Numbered from the stretch's first letter, positions 31,509 through 41,707 are shown. The stretch is DNA of 64,000 nt from Peribacillus frigoritolerans (GCA_030562215.1 JAUPFL010000001.1:2592501-2656500), one strand, 5' to 3'. Notes: a model not told the origin generated them from the sequence alone. Made by a program: numbers and translations.

Positions 31509-31542
31509 GTGACACACTTTCTAAGGGCAGGTACGCTATACT
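31509..31542 (+). promoter_or_regulatory. spoIIG promoter: SigA elements with an unusual 22-bp spacer
   Basis: GTGACA (31509-31514) and TATACT (31537-31542) are separated by 22 bases instead of 17. This wide spacing is the hallmark of the Spo0A-activated B. subtilis spoIIG promoter. A near-match to the Spo0A box (ATCGACA, one mismatch) lies at 31390-31396; boxes next to the -35 are not clear. Confidence 0.7.
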
Positions 31543-31585
31543 TTTTGCTAGTGGAAGGTTAGTTCATATAAGGAGGGGAGGGTGT

Positions 31586-32512
31586 TTGACTTTATATTTA
31601 GATGTGATCTGGTTATTGAATTGGTTATTTGACTGCCTCCTTTTATATTGGACCGCAATCATTCTCAAACGAAGGGTAGCTCTTTGGCGGGTGTGCATCG
31701 GCGGACTGATTGGTTCCTTCATTATCGTATTGGCATTCACTCCTTTTTATGCAATTGCCGACCGGGTATACATGAAGATTTTAGTATCCATGGTCATGGT
31801 GCTGGCAACCTTTGGGTTCAATAGGTTAAAACTTTTCGTGAAATCGGTGGCCACTTTATATTTTGTGACATTTTTATCGGGAGGAATCCTTCTGGGACTT
31901 CACTACTTATTTGAATTCCAAATCGTGTCCAAGGACCCTGGTCAATATGCCGGAATCAATCGTTTTGGCGACCCTGTCAGCTGGATATTCGTAATGATCG
32001 GGTTCCCGCTCGCATGGCAATTTTCCAAGCGAACACTTGAAGGGATGGAAATGATCAAGCTTACACATGAACAAATGGTTTCGGTCTCGGTTAAAATTTC
32101 TGACTTTGAAGGAACGTTTCATGGACTGGTGGATAGCGGCAATCAACTATATGACCCGATTACACGTTCCCCAGTAATGATCATCTCTCTTTCAGGCGGG
32201 GAAACAGGAATTCCGAACGATATGCTGGAGCTCTTTAAAAACCCTGATAACCTGATTAGTCAGGAAGTGCAGCCCGAATATTCATGGACAGGAAGAATGC
32301 GTGTCATCCCTTATAAAGTCGTAGGGCATGAGCATCAGCTGTTAACCGCAATCAAACCGGATTATATTAAAATCGTTCAAGGAGAAAAAGAATTTCATGT
32401 CAAGCAGGGTCTCATTTCGTTTACCTTTCAACAACTCTCTCCCGATAATAGCTATCAATCTATCGTTCACCCGAAGATGTTAACCGGGATCCCGGTACAA
32501 ACTGCCTCCTGA
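31586..32512 (+). CDS. spoIIGA: spoIIGA: sporulation sigma-E factor processing peptidase
   Basis: Membrane-embedded aspartic protease that removes the pro-sequence of SigE once activated by SpoIIR. The 308 residues contain five N-terminal membrane helices (to about residue 150) and a C-terminal half-pepsin domain with the catalytic motif VDSGNQLYDP near residue 189. The start is TTG at 31586 after GGAGGGGAGGG. It is followed 58 bases later by sigE, its substrate gene, as in all Bacillus spoIIG operons. Intact. Confidence 0.96.
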   Translation: MTLYLDVIWLLNWLFDCLLLYWTAIILKRRVALWRVCIGGLIGSFIIVLAFTPFYAIADRVYMKILVSMVMVLATFGFNRLKLFVKSVATLYFVTFLSGGILLGLHYLFEFQIVSKDPGQYAGINRFGDPVSWIFVMIGFPLAWQFSKRTLEGMEMIKLTHEQMVSVSVKISDFEGTFHGLVDSGNQLYDPITRSPVMIISLSGGETGIPNDMLELFKNPDNLISQEVQPEYSWTGRMRVIPYKVVGHEHQLLTAIKPDYIKIVQGEKEFHVKQGLISFTFQQLSPDNSYQSIVHPKMLTGIPVQTAS

Positions 32513-32570
32513 ACCATCGATTCACTCTTAAATTTGACCCATAATCCGTTTATTAGAAGGGAGAATTATT

Positions 32571-33290
32571 TTGAAGAAATTCATTCTTCGGCTCACTTAC
32601 TTTTGGTACAAACTATTGTTCAAGCTCGGATTGAAAACGGACGAAATATTTTATATAGGAGGGAGTGAGGCGCTGCCGCCACCCCTTTCAAAGGAAGAAG
32701 AGGCAATACTGATCAATAAATTACCAAATGGTGATGAAGCTGCACGCTCGATCTTGATTGAACGTAATTTAAGGCTGGTTGTTTATATTGCTAGGAAATT
32801 CGAAAATACTGGCATCAACATTGAAGATTTAATCAGCATAGGTACCATAGGTTTGATCAAAGCTGTGAATACATTCAATCCTGAGAAGAAAATAAAACTG
32901 GCTACATATGCATCGAGATGCATCGAGAATGAAATATTGATGTATTTACGCAGAAATAACAAAATCCGCTCTGAAGTTTCTTTTGATGAGCCTCTGAATA
33001 TTGATTGGGATGGAAATGAACTTCTGTTATCGGATGTACTTGGTACGGATGATGACATTATCACGAAAGACCTTGAGGCAAACGTTGACCGTAAGCTCTG
33101 ACAAAAGCACTTACACAGTTATCAGAACGTGAAAAACAGATAATGGAACTCCGTTTTGGACTTGCAGGCGGGGAAGAAAAAAACCCAAAAGGACGTTGCC
33201 GACATGCTGGGGATTTCCCAATCTTACATTTCGCGTTTAGAAAAAAGGATTATTAAGAGGCTTCGTAAAGAATTTAATAAAATGGTGTAA
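32571..33290 (+). CDS. sigE: sigE: RNA polymerase sporulation sigma-E precursor (two compensating frameshifts)
   Basis: First mother-cell sigma factor. The TTG start at 32571 follows AGAAGGGAG. The hydrophobic pro-sequence (about 1-27), cut by SpoIIGA before the [12 protein letters not shown] segment, is present. Region 2 ([12 protein letters not shown]) and the region 4 helix-turn-helix ([17 protein letters not shown]) follow. One base is missing near 33095 and one A is extra in the seven-A run at 33177-33183. Between these the protein would be wrong and stop early. The repaired product is 239 residues, identical in length to B. subtilis SigE. Confidence 0.95.
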
Positions 33291-33374
33291 AAAATAAAGT
33301 GCTTAAATGTCAATCAAATCAATACTTTGGTAGCTATATTGAAAAATAATCGGGATTTTCTGTTCTAGCCATGT

Positions 33375-33403
33375 GCATATTTTTTCCTCCCGCGGAAATA
33401 CTG
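33375..33403 (+). promoter_or_regulatory. Candidate forespore (SigF/SigG) promoter of sigG
   Basis: GCATA (33375-33379) and GGAAATACTG (33394-33403) with a 14-base gap resemble the SigF/SigG consensus. They lie 36 bases before the sigG start. SigF and SigG drive sigG in B. subtilis. Confidence 0.5.
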
Positions 33404-33439
33404 TTTTTTGTACAGCGCTCCTGTGAGGAGGGAATAATT

Positions 33440-34218
33440 TTGTCTCGTAATAAGGTTGAAATCTGCGGTGTGGATACATCAAAATTACCGGTTTTAAAGA
33501 ATGAAGAAATGAGAAAACTCTTTAAAGAACTGCAAGATGGCGATATTTCAGCAAGAGAGAAACTGGTAAACGGGAATCTTCGACTCGTTCTAAGCGTCAT
33601 TCAACGCTTCAACAATCGGGGAGAGTATGTAGATGATCTATTTCAGGTAGGCTGTATAGGGTTGATGAAGTCAATAGATAACTTTGACCTAGGTCAAAAT
33701 GTTAAGTTTTCAACGTATGCTGTACCGATGATTATTGGAGAAATCAGAAGATATCTTCGTGACAATAATCCGATTCGGGTATCCCGTTCTTTAAGAGACA
33801 TCGCTTACAAAGCTTTGCAGGTAAAAGAAAAGCTCATAAGCCAGACCCTTCGTGAGCCGACAGCTGAAGAAATCGCCAAGGTGTTGGAAGTTCCTCATGA
33901 AGAAATTGTTTTTGCACTAGATGCTATACAAGATCCAGTTTCACTTTTTGAACCGATTTATAATGATGGCGGGGATCCGATTTATGTACTCGACCAACTG
34001 AGTGATGAAAAAATAAAGATAGTACCTGGATTGATGAAATAGCTATAAATGAAGGCATGAGACGGTTGAATGACCGGGAAAAAATGATCCTTCGCAAACG
34101 GTTTTTCCAAGGGAAGACGCAAATGGAGGTAGCCGAGGAAATCGGCATTTCACAAGCACAGGTCTCCCGATTGGAAAAAGCGGCAATCAAGCAAATGAAT
34201 AAAAATATCCAACAGTAG
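33440..34218 (+). CDS. sigG: sigG: RNA polymerase sporulation sigma-G factor (frameshifted)
   Basis: Late forespore sigma factor. The start is TTG at 33440 after GAGGAGGG, giving LSRNKVEICGVDTSK, which aligns with the B. subtilis start. Region 2 (NLRLVLSVIQRF; FSTYAVPMIIGEIRRYLRD) and region 4 (VAEEIGISQAQVSRLEKAAIKQ) are almost identical to the known protein. One A is missing from the run at 34007-34011. Repair gives 259 residues (260 in B. subtilis). The gap from sigE holds a forespore-type promoter. Confidence 0.96.
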
Positions 34219-34240
34219 AAGCTGAGCAAGAGAAAAAGTT

Positions 34241-34280
34241 AGCTGAAGCGGGTAGGGCAAAAATGTCGGTACCCGCTTCA
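34241..34280. repeat. Inverted repeat downstream of sigG
   Basis: An 11-bp perfect stem (TGAAGCGGGTA/TACCCGCTTCA) with a 15-nt loop. A T-rich stretch follows only about 20 bases later, so it may be an inefficient terminator. Confidence 0.6.
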
Positions 34281-34319
34281 CAGCTACTTATCCATTGCGG
34301 CTTTTTTATTTTGTTGAAA

Positions 34320-34337
34320 ATCCCTTCCGGAAGGGAT
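34320..34337. repeat. 18-bp perfect palindrome upstream of ylmC
   Basis: ATCCCTTCCGGAAGGGAT is fully self-complementary with no spacer. It is operator-like and lies 110 bases before ylmC. No known factor is recognised. Confidence 0.6.
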
Positions 34338-34446
34338 CGTGAATCGGGGACGTTTATTTATCGTAATCTTCATCCTTGAGCGCATCTTGTCATATACATA
34401 GGAATAGGACCTTCATCTATGATGAATTTTTGAGGAGCTGAGTGAT

Positions 34447-34715
34447 GTGACCAGGATTTCCGAATTTCAAATTAAGGATATCGTCAATATAGCGGATGGT
34501 AAGAAATTGGGTAATATGTCAGACCTTGAAATAAATACGGCCACGGGGAAAATAGAGGCAATCGTCGTTTCAAATGGCACCAGATTAATGGGTTTTTTTG
34601 GGAGAGAGCAGGATATTGTGATTCCATGGCGCAAAATAAAAAAATCGGTGCAGATGTCATACTTGTTGAACATCAGACGGTATTTCAAGGAGAACTGAAA
34701 GATGAACGTTTTTAA
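34447..34715 (+). CDS. ylmC: ylmC: PRC-barrel (YlmC/YmxH) sporulation-associated protein (frameshifted)
   Basis: Small PRC-barrel domain protein (about 89 residues after repair, 81 in B. subtilis). The sequence FQIKDIVNIADGKKLGNMSDLEIN matches the family. The start is taken as GTG 34447 with GAGGAGCTG upstream. The seven-A run at 34640-34646 lacks one A. Correction restores the IGADVILVE strand and a stop at 34713-34715. The function is unknown. B. subtilis has ylmA between sigG and ylmC; it is absent here. Confidence 0.85.
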
Positions 34716-34770
34716 AGGTGCGTGGCGCAAATATATGATACACTAGACTAAAAATAAAGAGGTTTATAGC

Positions 34771-35596
34771 ATGAAAGAGCCATTTGTTTTAATAAAAGAC
34801 CAATATATGCTCATTGACAGCTGGAGACAAAAAATCTCCAGCTCGTAGCGGGCTTCACCACAAAAAACGGGGGGTCAGTACAGCTGAATTTCAAACATTG
34901 AATACCGGTTTTCATGTCGGGGATAAACTTGAAGATGTCCAGGGAAACCGCAGGATTATAGCCGATAAGCTGATGTATCCGCTTAATGAATGGATAGGTG
35001 CCGAGCAGACTCATGAAACGAATATCCATCAGGTTACCAGCCGCGATGGCGGGAGGGGCGCTACGGATTATGATTCAGCCTTTAAAGCGACTGATGGATT
35101 CTATACGAAGGACCAAAACGTTCTATTGACCCTTTGCTATGCAGACTGCGTGCCCTTATACTTTCTTGCTCCGGCACATGGAATGATTGGGGTTGCACAT
35201 GCTGGCTGGAAGGGTACGGTTAATGGAATTGCACGAAAAATGGTTGAGGCATGGCTGAATGAGGGTATAAAAGCAAGTGAGATATTTGCTGTTATTGGAC
35301 CGTCGATTTGTTCGAAATGCTATGTAGTTGATGATTATGTCATGGATTTAGTGCAGAATTTGCTGGTAGATATTGACGAAAAGCCCTATAATTTAATCAG
35401 TGAAGGACAATATCAGTTAGACCTTAAGCAACTTAATGCATTGATTCTTCAAAAATCAGGAATTCCAAATAGTCAGATCGACGTTACATCATACTGTACA
35501 AGCTGCGATCATGAATTGTTTTTTTCACATCGCCGTGATAATGGGAAGACAGGCAGAATGATGAGTTTTATCGGTTGGAAGGAGGATTTAGAGTAA
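34771..35596 (+). CDS. ylmD: ylmD: YfiH/laccase-domain purine nucleosidase-like protein (two frameshifts)
   Basis: Member of the YfiH (LACC1-like) family, reported to act on purine nucleosides; older annotations say multicopper polyphenol oxidase. Metal-binding residues are visible in the CYADCVP segment, VAHAGWKGT and the C-terminal YCTSCDHELFFSHRRD. The ATG at 34771 has AGAGG upstream. One C is missing near 34843 and one G from the run at 34870-34875. Repair gives 275 residues (278 in B. subtilis). The stop lies 3 bases before the ylmE start. Confidence 0.9.
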
Positions 35597-35598
35597 CA

Positions 35599-36268
35599 GT
35601 GAAAGTAGTGGACAATTTAAAAAACATCGAAGAAAAAATAAATATAGCATGTGAAAATAGTGGAAGGGACCGTGATGCGATTAAGTTGATCGCAGTGACG
35701 AAATATGTTTCGGTCGAGAGAGCGAATGAAGCATTGGAAGCGGGAATACTTGATTTGGGTGAAAACCGTGACGAAGGGCTTCTGGCTAAATATGAAGTGC
35801 TGAAGGACAAGCCAAACTGGCATTATATTGGTTCCATGCAAACACGTAAAGTCAAGAATGTCATCGATAAAATTTCATATATCCATTCATTGGATCGCAT
35901 TTCTTTGGCAGAAGAAATTCAAAAACGCGCAAATGAGCCGATAAACTGTTTAGTGCAGGTGAATGTTTCAGGTGAGGAATCAAAACATGGTCTGAATCCT
36001 GAGGCGACAATTGATTTCATAAAGGGTTATCTGATTTTGATAAGGTGAATGTCGCAGGATTGATGACGATGGCTCCATTGACCGATGATGAACAGATTTT
36101 GCGGGAATGTTTCCGAAAACTGAAAGGCATCCAGGTTGAAATACAAGATTTAGAGTTGAAGCATGCCCCTGTACTGAATTGTCCATGGGTATGTCCAATG
36201 ATTTCATGATTGCCATTGAGGAAGGCGCTACAATGATCAGGATTGGTACAGCACTTGTTGGCGAATAA
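35599..36268 (+). CDS. ylmE: ylmE: PLP homeostasis protein, YggS family (two frameshifts)
   Basis: Pyridoxal 5'-phosphate-binding protein of the YggS/PROSC family, involved in PLP and amino acid homeostasis. The PLP lysine is in VTKYVS near residue 36. [17 protein letters not shown] and the C-terminal SMGMSNDF phosphate-binding loop are present. The GTG at 35599 is chosen by alignment (VKVVDNL). One T is missing near 36030 and one C near 36164-36167. Repair gives 223 residues. It lies just before sepF as in most Firmicutes. Confidence 0.92.
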
Positions 36269-36289
36269 TTTTAAGGAGGTACGCTATAG

Positions 36290-36754
36290 ATGTCGTTCGT
36301 ATCAAAATTTAAATCTTATTTCGCGCTGGATGATGAGTACGAGTACAGGGATGAAGTGGTGGAAGAAGAGGAGGCTGAACCGAAAGTCGTGAAGTCAGCT
36401 AAACAGCAACAGTCCGCTTCTGCAGGGAATAATGCCAATCAGAATATCGTAAGTTTGCAAAGCGTACAGAAATCTTCTAAAGTAGTATTATTGGAGCCGC
36501 GTGCTTATGCAGAAGCCCAGGAGGTAGCTGACCATTTGAAAAACAGGCGCGCAGTAGTCGTGAACCTTCAACGAATCCAGCATGACCAAGGAAAGCGAAT
36601 CATCGATTTTCTAAGTGGGACTGTTTATGCAATCAGCGGGGATATCCAAAAAATCGGAACAGATATATTCTTATGTACCCCGGACAACGTCGATGTTTCC
36701 GGTAATATTACCGGCTTCGCCGCCGAAGAGGAGTACGAAGAAGCGAGGTGGTAA
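36290..36754 (+). CDS. sepF: sepF (ylmF): cell division protein SepF
   Basis: Z-ring-associated protein that binds the FtsZ tail and tethers it to the membrane. The 154 residues show the N-terminal amphipathic helix ([13 protein letters not shown]), an acidic linker and the C-terminal DUF552 domain ([15 protein letters not shown] to [12 protein letters not shown]) that polymerises into rings. TTAAGGAGG precedes the ATG. Intact. Confidence 0.96.
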   Translation: MSFVSKFKSYFALDDEYEYRDEVVEEEEAEPKVVKSAKQQQSASAGNNANQNIVSLQSVQKSSKVVLLEPRAYAEAQEVADHLKNRRAVVVNLQRIQHDQGKRIIDFLSGTVYAISGDIQKIGTDIFLCTPDNVDVSGNITGFAAEEEYEEARW

Positions 36755-36760
36755 TGGTTA

Positions 36761-37027
36761 ATGGGTTTAGTGCTTCAGGGTTTATATTATTTAATTGAAA
36801 TTTATTCAATGGCATTAATCGTTTACATATTGATGTCATGGTTCCCCAATGCAAGGGAGACATCAATCGGTCAATTTTTGGAAAAAATTTGCGAACCGTA
36901 TTTAGAACCGTTCAGAAAGTTCATTCCGCCGCTTGGCATGATTGACCTTTCACCTCTTGTGGCCTTGCTGGTTCTTAATTTTGCCAGCGGTTATGGAATC
37001 CATTACTTACAGACCTTAATAGGATGA
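36761..37027 (+). CDS. ylmG: ylmG: YggT family membrane protein
   Basis: An 88-residue protein with two membrane helices and the YggT family pattern ([11 protein letters not shown] between helices, [15 protein letters not shown]). It starts 7 bases after the sepF stop. The function in Bacillus is unclear; chloroplast relatives affect nucleoid partition. Confidence 0.92.
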   Translation: MGLVLQGLYYLIEIYSMALIVYILMSWFPNARETSIGQFLEKICEPYLEPFRKFIPPLGMIDLSPLVALLVLNFASGYGIHYLQTLIG

Positions 37028-37053
37028 TCAGCAATTAACCTGACATGCATCTT

Positions 37054-37086
37054 ACTACACAGCCGGAACATTTTCCGCTGTGTAGT
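37054..37086. repeat. Inverted repeat between ylmG and ylmH
   Basis: A 12-bp stem (ACTACACAGC-GG/CCGCTGTGTAGT, with one bulged C) and an 8-nt loop, with no T run after it. Possibly an mRNA processing hairpin or a weak terminator. Confidence 0.55.
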
Positions 37087-37160
37087 TGCAACGCAGAATG
37101 AGTTTATCAATTCCTTATGATCGACCATTAATTTGATAACTAAGGAGCATTTATTCAATC

Positions 37161-37934
37161 ATGAGTATTTATCAGCATTTCAGGCCGGAGGAAAAAGATT
37201 TTATTGACCAGGCTTTGAATTGGATTGATCAGGTTAAAAATTCCTACGCTCCGAAACTATCTGATTTTCTTGATCCGCGTCAGCAGGAAATCCTTACTTC
37301 CCTAATGGGGAATGATCCGGAAGCGAAACTGCAATTCAATGGCGGGAGCGATTTCGTAGAGCGAAAACGTGTGCTCATTTACCCTGATTATTACTCTCCT
37401 GAACCATCTGATTTCAATATCTCCTTATACGATATCTCCTATCCAAAAAAATTTGTAACGCTTGAACATAGGCAAATACTTGGAACCTTGATGTCACTAG
37501 GGGTAAAACGTGAAAAATTTGGTGATATAATAGTGACGGATGAGCATATTCAATTTATAGCTGCCGAAGAGATGGATTCATATCTCGTCGGGAATCTGGA
37601 GAAAATAGGTAATGCTTCCGTTTCCATCAAACGGCTTCCAATCGAGAATATCGTCCAAGTTAAGGAAAAATGGGAAGAGCAAGTAACCACCGTCAGTTCT
37701 CTTAGGCTTGACAGTGTGCTATCGGCCGTCCTGAATTTGTCTCGTCAAAAAACCCAGTCCTTGATAACGTCAGGAAAAGTAAAGGTGAATTTCAAGCAAA
37801 CGGAAAGCGTCTCGGAAGAATGCCGTGAAGGTGACACACTTTCCATCCGAGGTTTTGGCAGATGTAAAATAGCTTCGATCGATGGGAAAACCAAGAAGGA
37901 TAAGTGGAGAATCTCGTTAGGCAGACAAAAATAA
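37161..37934 (+). CDS. ylmH: ylmH: S4-domain RNA-binding protein
   Basis: A 257-residue protein with an N-terminal YlmH domain and a C-terminal S4 domain (about 178-240: LRLDSVLSAVLNLSRQKTQSLITSGKVKVN). Recent work places YlmH among ribosome-associated quality-control factors binding nascent-chain-tRNA 50S complexes, which fits rqcH lying in the same window. The ATG at 37161 follows AAGGAGC. Intact. Confidence 0.93.
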   Translation: MSIYQHFRPEEKDFIDQALNWIDQVKNSYAPKLSDFLDPRQQEILTSLMGNDPEAKLQFNGGSDFVERKRVLIYPDYYSPEPSDFNISLYDISYPKKFVTLEHRQILGTLMSLGVKREKFGDIIVTDEHIQFIAAEEMDSYLVGNLEKIGNASVSIKRLPIENIVQVKEKWEEQVTTVSSLRLDSVLSAVLNLSRQKTQSLITSGKVKVNFKQTESVSEECREGDTLSIRGFGRCKIASIDGKTKKDKWRISLGRQK

Positions 37935-38019
37935 TTCAAGAAAAAGCAGGATTCATAAATTTATTGTCGAATATAGAGTTTTAACATACTAGAGTAGAAA
38001 CCGTTCTGGAGGTGCCGTA

Positions 38020-38535
38020 ATGCCCTTAACCCCGATAGATATACATAACAAGGAATTTAGCAAAGTATTTCGAGGGTATGATGAAGATGAAGTAAATGAA
38101 TTTCTCGACCAGGTCATTAAGGATTATGAACTGATTTTGAGGGAGAAGAAGGAACTGGAAGATAAACTGAACGAGACTTTTGATCGTTTGGGACATTTTA
38201 CGACAATTGAGGGTACACTTAACAAGTCGATTATTGTCGCTCAAGAAGCAGCCGAAGAATTAAGGCGCAATGCCCAAAAAGAAGCGAAACTGATCATAAA
38301 GGAAGCAGAGAAAAATGCTGACCGGATTGTAAATGAGTCACTTGTGAAAGCAAGGAAAATAGCGATGGATATCGAAGATTTGAAAAAACAATCCAAAGTA
38401 TTCCGGACACGTTTCAAAATGCTTGTCGGTGCACAGTTGGATTTGCTGGACAATGACGATTGGGATCATCTTCTGGATTATGAAGTGGATGCGACTGAAA
38501 TAGAATTAAATGAGAGAGTGGAAGAGGAAATTTAA
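38020..38535 (+). CDS. divIVA: divIVA: polar/septal curvature-sensing scaffold
   Basis: A 171-residue coiled-coil protein that recruits MinJ-MinCD and chromosome-anchoring factors to negatively curved membrane. The N-terminal lipid-binding segment LTPIDIHNKEFSKVFRGYDEDEVNEFLDQV is characteristic, followed by long Glu/Lys-rich coiled coil. GGAGGTG precedes the ATG. A promoter for ileS follows at once. Intact. Confidence 0.97.
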   Translation: MPLTPIDIHNKEFSKVFRGYDEDEVNEFLDQVIKDYELILREKKELEDKLNETFDRLGHFTTIEGTLNKSIIVAQEAAEELRRNAQKEAKLIIKEAEKNADRIVNESLVKARKIAMDIEDLKKQSKVFRTRFKMLVGAQLDLLDNDDWDHLLDYEVDATEIELNERVEEEI

Positions 38536-38543
38536 ACGATTCC

Positions 38544-38573
38544 TTGACTTTGAACACTTTTTTCGCATATAAT
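38544..38573 (+). promoter_or_regulatory. SigA promoter for the ileS T-box transcript
   Basis: TTGACT (38544-38549), 18 bases, a perfect TATAAT (38568-38573), about 25 bases before the T-box stem I. Confidence 0.8.
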
Positions 38574-38597
38574 TTTTTAACAACAATACTATTCATT

Positions 38598-38868
38598 ATG
38601 AAATTAGACGATGACAGGGAAAGTAAATTCTTCACACACTTATTTTTAGCGAACCGGGGATGGTGAAAGCCCGGAATAAGCGAAGATATTGAAGATCACC
38701 CTTGAGTTCTGAGTTGAACCTGCTCTTGCAGTAAGTAAATGAAGCGTTTCATTCACGTTACGAATGCTCGAGAGGTTGGATTCACTTCGTGAATCTTTCT
38801 AGCCAGGGTGGTACCGCGGGAAGCAAAGCTTTCTCGTCCCTTTTTTAGGGATGGGAGGGCTTTTTATT
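38598..38868 (+). promoter_or_regulatory. T-box riboswitch of ileS
   Basis: Leader RNA that senses uncharged tRNA-Ile and allows readthrough into ileS. The stem I distal loop with the GGGATGGTGAAAGCCC pattern (38655-38673) is present, and the T-box AGGGTGGTACCGCG at 38806-38819. The terminator stem is near 38830-38866 with a T run. The likely specifier is ATC near 38694-38696, followed by a purine, which suits isoleucine; this position is inferred from layout. Confidence 0.92.
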
Positions 38869-38931
38869 TTGGCCGGATATCAAGTCATCGGTTCGAATGA
38901 ATTTTTTAAAAGACGGATGGAGGATTTTATG

Positions 38932-41700
38932 ATGGAATACAAAGATACCTTATTGATGCCTAAAACTGAATTTCCAATGCGGGGGAATTTGCCGAAACGT
39001 GAACCGGAAATCCAAGAAAAATGGAAAGAAATGAACATCTATAAAAAAGTGCAAGAACAAACTGAAGGACGTCCTTTATTCATTTTGCATGATGGACCTC
39101 CATATGCCAACGGCGATATCCACATGGGCCATGCAATGAATAAGGTTTTAAAGGATTTCATTGTCCGATTTAAATCGATGAGCGGTTTTCAAGCACCGTA
39201 TGTACCTGGCTGGGATACACATGGGCTTCCAATCGAAACGGCATTGACGAAAAAAGGCGTGAAACGGAAAGAAATGAGCGTTGCCGAATTCAGAAAGCTT
39301 TGTGAAGAGTATGCTTATGGTCAGATTGACAATCAACGTGAGCAGTTTAAGAGAATAGGGGTCCGTGGTGATTGGGAAAATCCTTATATCACATTGAAGC
39401 CTGAATATGAAGCACAGCAAATCAAGGTATTCGGTGAAATGGCGAAAAAAGGCTACATTTATAAAGGGAAAAAACCTGTTTACTGGTCCCCATCAAGTGA
39501 ATCAGCGCTAGCCGAAGCTGAAATTGAATATCAAGACAAACGCTCTGCGTCGATCTATGTTGCTTTTGAAGTCACAGATGGCAAAGGTGTAATCGATGAA
39601 GGTGTCAAAATCATCATCTGGACGACAACTCCATGGACGATTCCAGCTAATCTTGGTATCTCATTGCATCCGCAATTAAATTATGTAGTGGTGGCTGTCG
39701 AAAATGAAAAATTCTTACTTGCTGAGGCACTGCTTGAATCGGTTACGGAAACATTAGGCTGGGAGAACCCGTCTATCCAAAAAACGGTAAAAGGGAGCGA
39801 GCTGGACCGTGCTGTTGCCAAACATCCTCTTTATGACCGCGAATCTTTAGTGATGTTAGGTGAGCACGTAACGACTGAAGCTGGAACGGGTTGTGTTCAT
39901 ACTGCACCTGGCCATGGTGAAGATGACTTTATCGTTGGGCAAAAATATGGCTTGGACGTACTTTGTCCTGTAGATGAAAAAGGGGTCATGACGGAAGAAG
40001 CAGGGGAATTTGCCGGATTATTTTATGATCAAGCGAATAAACCGATTACCGAAAAATTAACTGAAGCAGGCGCGTTATTGAACTTGACGTTCATCACGCA
40101 CTCATACCCACATGACTGGCGGACGAAGAAGCCAACGATCTTCCGTGCAACAGCACAATGGTTCGCGTCGATCAAGGACTTCCGCAATGAACTTCTGGAA
40201 GCGATTGAAGAAACGAAATGGGTACCGGCTTGGGGCGAAACGCGCCTATTCAATATGGTCCGTGACCGTGGGGATTGGTGTATATCCCGCCAACGCGCTT
40301 GGGGCGTGCCAATTCCAGTGTTTTATGCAGAAAATGGCGAGCCGATCATTACGGATGAAACCATCGACCATATTTCAAACCTATTCCGCGAACAGGGTTC
40401 AAACATCTGGTTTGAGCGTGAAGCGAAAGATCTTCTGCCTGAAGGCTATACACATGAAGGCAGCCCGAATGGTATCTTCACGAAAGAAACGGATATCATG
40501 GACGTATGGTTCGATTCCGGATCTTCTCATCAAGCGGTACTTGAAGAAAGAGACGACTTGCAACGCCCTGCTGACCTTTATTTAGAAGGGTCCGATCAAT
40601 ATCGCGGCTGGTTTAACTCATCACTTTCAACAAGCGTTGCGGTTACAGGCAAAGCACCATATAAAGGTGTACTTAGCCACGGGTTCGCATTGGATGGCGA
40701 AGGCCGTAAAATGAGTAAGTCGATTGGGAACGTTGTACTGCCATCCAAGGTCATGAACCAACTTGGTGCAGATATCTTACGCCTTTGGGTAGCTTCGGTG
40801 GATTACCAATCGGATGTCAGGGTTTCCGATCCTATTTTAAAACAAGTTTCGGAAGTTTACCGTAAAATCCGTAATACATTCCGCTTCCTGTTAGGGAACT
40901 TGGATGGCTTCAATCCAAAAACCGATAAAGTGGCAGTTCAAGAATTGCCTGAAGTCGATCGATACATGCTGGTTAAATTAAATAAACTGATCAAACAATC
41001 GAAGCTAAGTTATGAAAATTATGAGTTTGCTACTATTTATAATATGGTCAATAATTTCTGTACACAGGATTTAAGTTCGTTCTACCTTGATTATGCAAAA
41101 GACATTCTTTATTGTGAAGCACCAAATGGTAAAGAGCGTTTGGCCATTCAAACGGTCCTTTACGAATCATTGGTCAGCTTAACCAAATTGGTGTCACCGA
41201 TCCTCTCTCATACAGCTGATGAAGTATGGGCGTTCATTCCGGGTGTAACGGAAGAAAGTGTACAGTTGACATTGATGCCTGAAGAGATTTCCTTAGATGA
41301 TGCTGAGGTCATTGAGTCAAAATGGACGGCGTTCATGGATGTCCGTGATAATGTTCTGAAAGCATTAGAAGAAGCCCGTAACCAGAAGGTCATCGGAAAG
41401 TCACTGAACGCTAAAGTGATGGTATATGTTAATGAAGAAACGAAGAATCTGCTTGATGGCATCAAGGAAAGCTTTGAACAGCTATTCATCGTATCCGAAT
41501 TCGAAATCGCTGGCGATGTGGCAAGTGCCCCGGCAGAAGCGGTTAAACTTGAGGATATAGCGATCCTTGTTACAAAAGCAGAAGGTGAAACGTGTGAACG
41601 TTGCTGGAATGTTTCGAAGGAAGTAGGCCAAGTGGAAGATCATCCAACACTTTGCCCACGTTGTGCTACAGTCGTGAAAGAGCATTACGTGAATCAATAA
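38932..41700 (+). CDS. ileS: ileS: isoleucyl-tRNA synthetase
   Basis: Class I synthetase, 922 residues. HMGH is at 64-67, KMSKS is near residue 594, the editing domain (CP1) carries [10 protein letters not shown], and a C-terminal zinc site CERCW...CPRC is present. The ATG at 38932 is preferred because GGAGG lies 8 bases upstream and [18 protein letters not shown] matches the family; ATG 38929 is also possible. The open frame begins far upstream inside the T-box terminator but that part is untranslated leader. It is the longest gene here with no frame break. Confidence 0.98.
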   Translation: MEYKDTLLMPKTEFPMRGNLPKREPEIQEKWKEMNIYKKVQEQTEGRPLFILHDGPPYANGDIHMGHAMNKVLKDFIVRFKSMSGFQAPYVPGWDTHGLPIETALTKKGVKRKEMSVAEFRKLCEEYAYGQIDNQREQFKRIGVRGDWENPYITLKPEYEAQQIKVFGEMAKKGYIYKGKKPVYWSPSSESALAEAEIEYQDKRSASIYVAFEVTDGKGVIDEGVKIIIWTTTPWTIPANLGISLHPQLNYVVVAVENEKFLLAEALLESVTETLGWENPSIQKTVKGSELDRAVAKHPLYDRESLVMLGEHVTTEAGTGCVHTAPGHGEDDFIVGQKYGLDVLCPVDEKGVMTEEAGEFAGLFYDQANKPITEKLTEAGALLNLTFITHSYPHDWRTKKPTIFRATAQWFASIKDFRNELLEAIEETKWVPAWGETRLFNMVRDRGDWCISRQRAWGVPIPVFYAENGEPIITDETIDHISNLFREQGSNIWFEREAKDLLPEGYTHEGSPNGIFTKETDIMDVWFDSGSSHQAVLEERDDLQRPADLYLEGSDQYRGWFNSSLSTSVAVTGKAPYKGVLSHGFALDGEGRKMSKSIGNVVLPSKVMNQLGADILRLWVASVDYQSDVRVSDPILKQVSEVYRKIRNTFRFLLGNLDGFNPKTDKVAVQELPEVDRYMLVKLNKLIKQSKLSYENYEFATIYNMVNNFCTQDLSSFYLDYAKDILYCEAPNGKERLAIQTVLYESLVSLTKLVSPILSHTADEVWAFIPGVTEESVQLTLMPEEISLDDAEVIESKWTAFMDVRDNVLKALEEARNQKVIGKSLNAKVMVYVNEETKNLLDGIKESFEQLFIVSEFEIAGDVASAPAEAVKLEDIAILVTKAEGETCERCWNVSKEVGQVEDHPTLCPRCATVVKEHYVNQ

Positions 41701-41707
41701 TTCCTGC

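Noticed and set aside
33095-33183. Programmed frameshifting in sigE
   Set aside because: Two opposite indels with no slippery heptamer and stimulator, in a window full of random homopolymer errors; related sigE genes need no frameshift.
36290-37934. Possible CRISPR or tandem repeat array
   Set aside because: No regularly spaced direct repeats were found here or elsewhere in the window.
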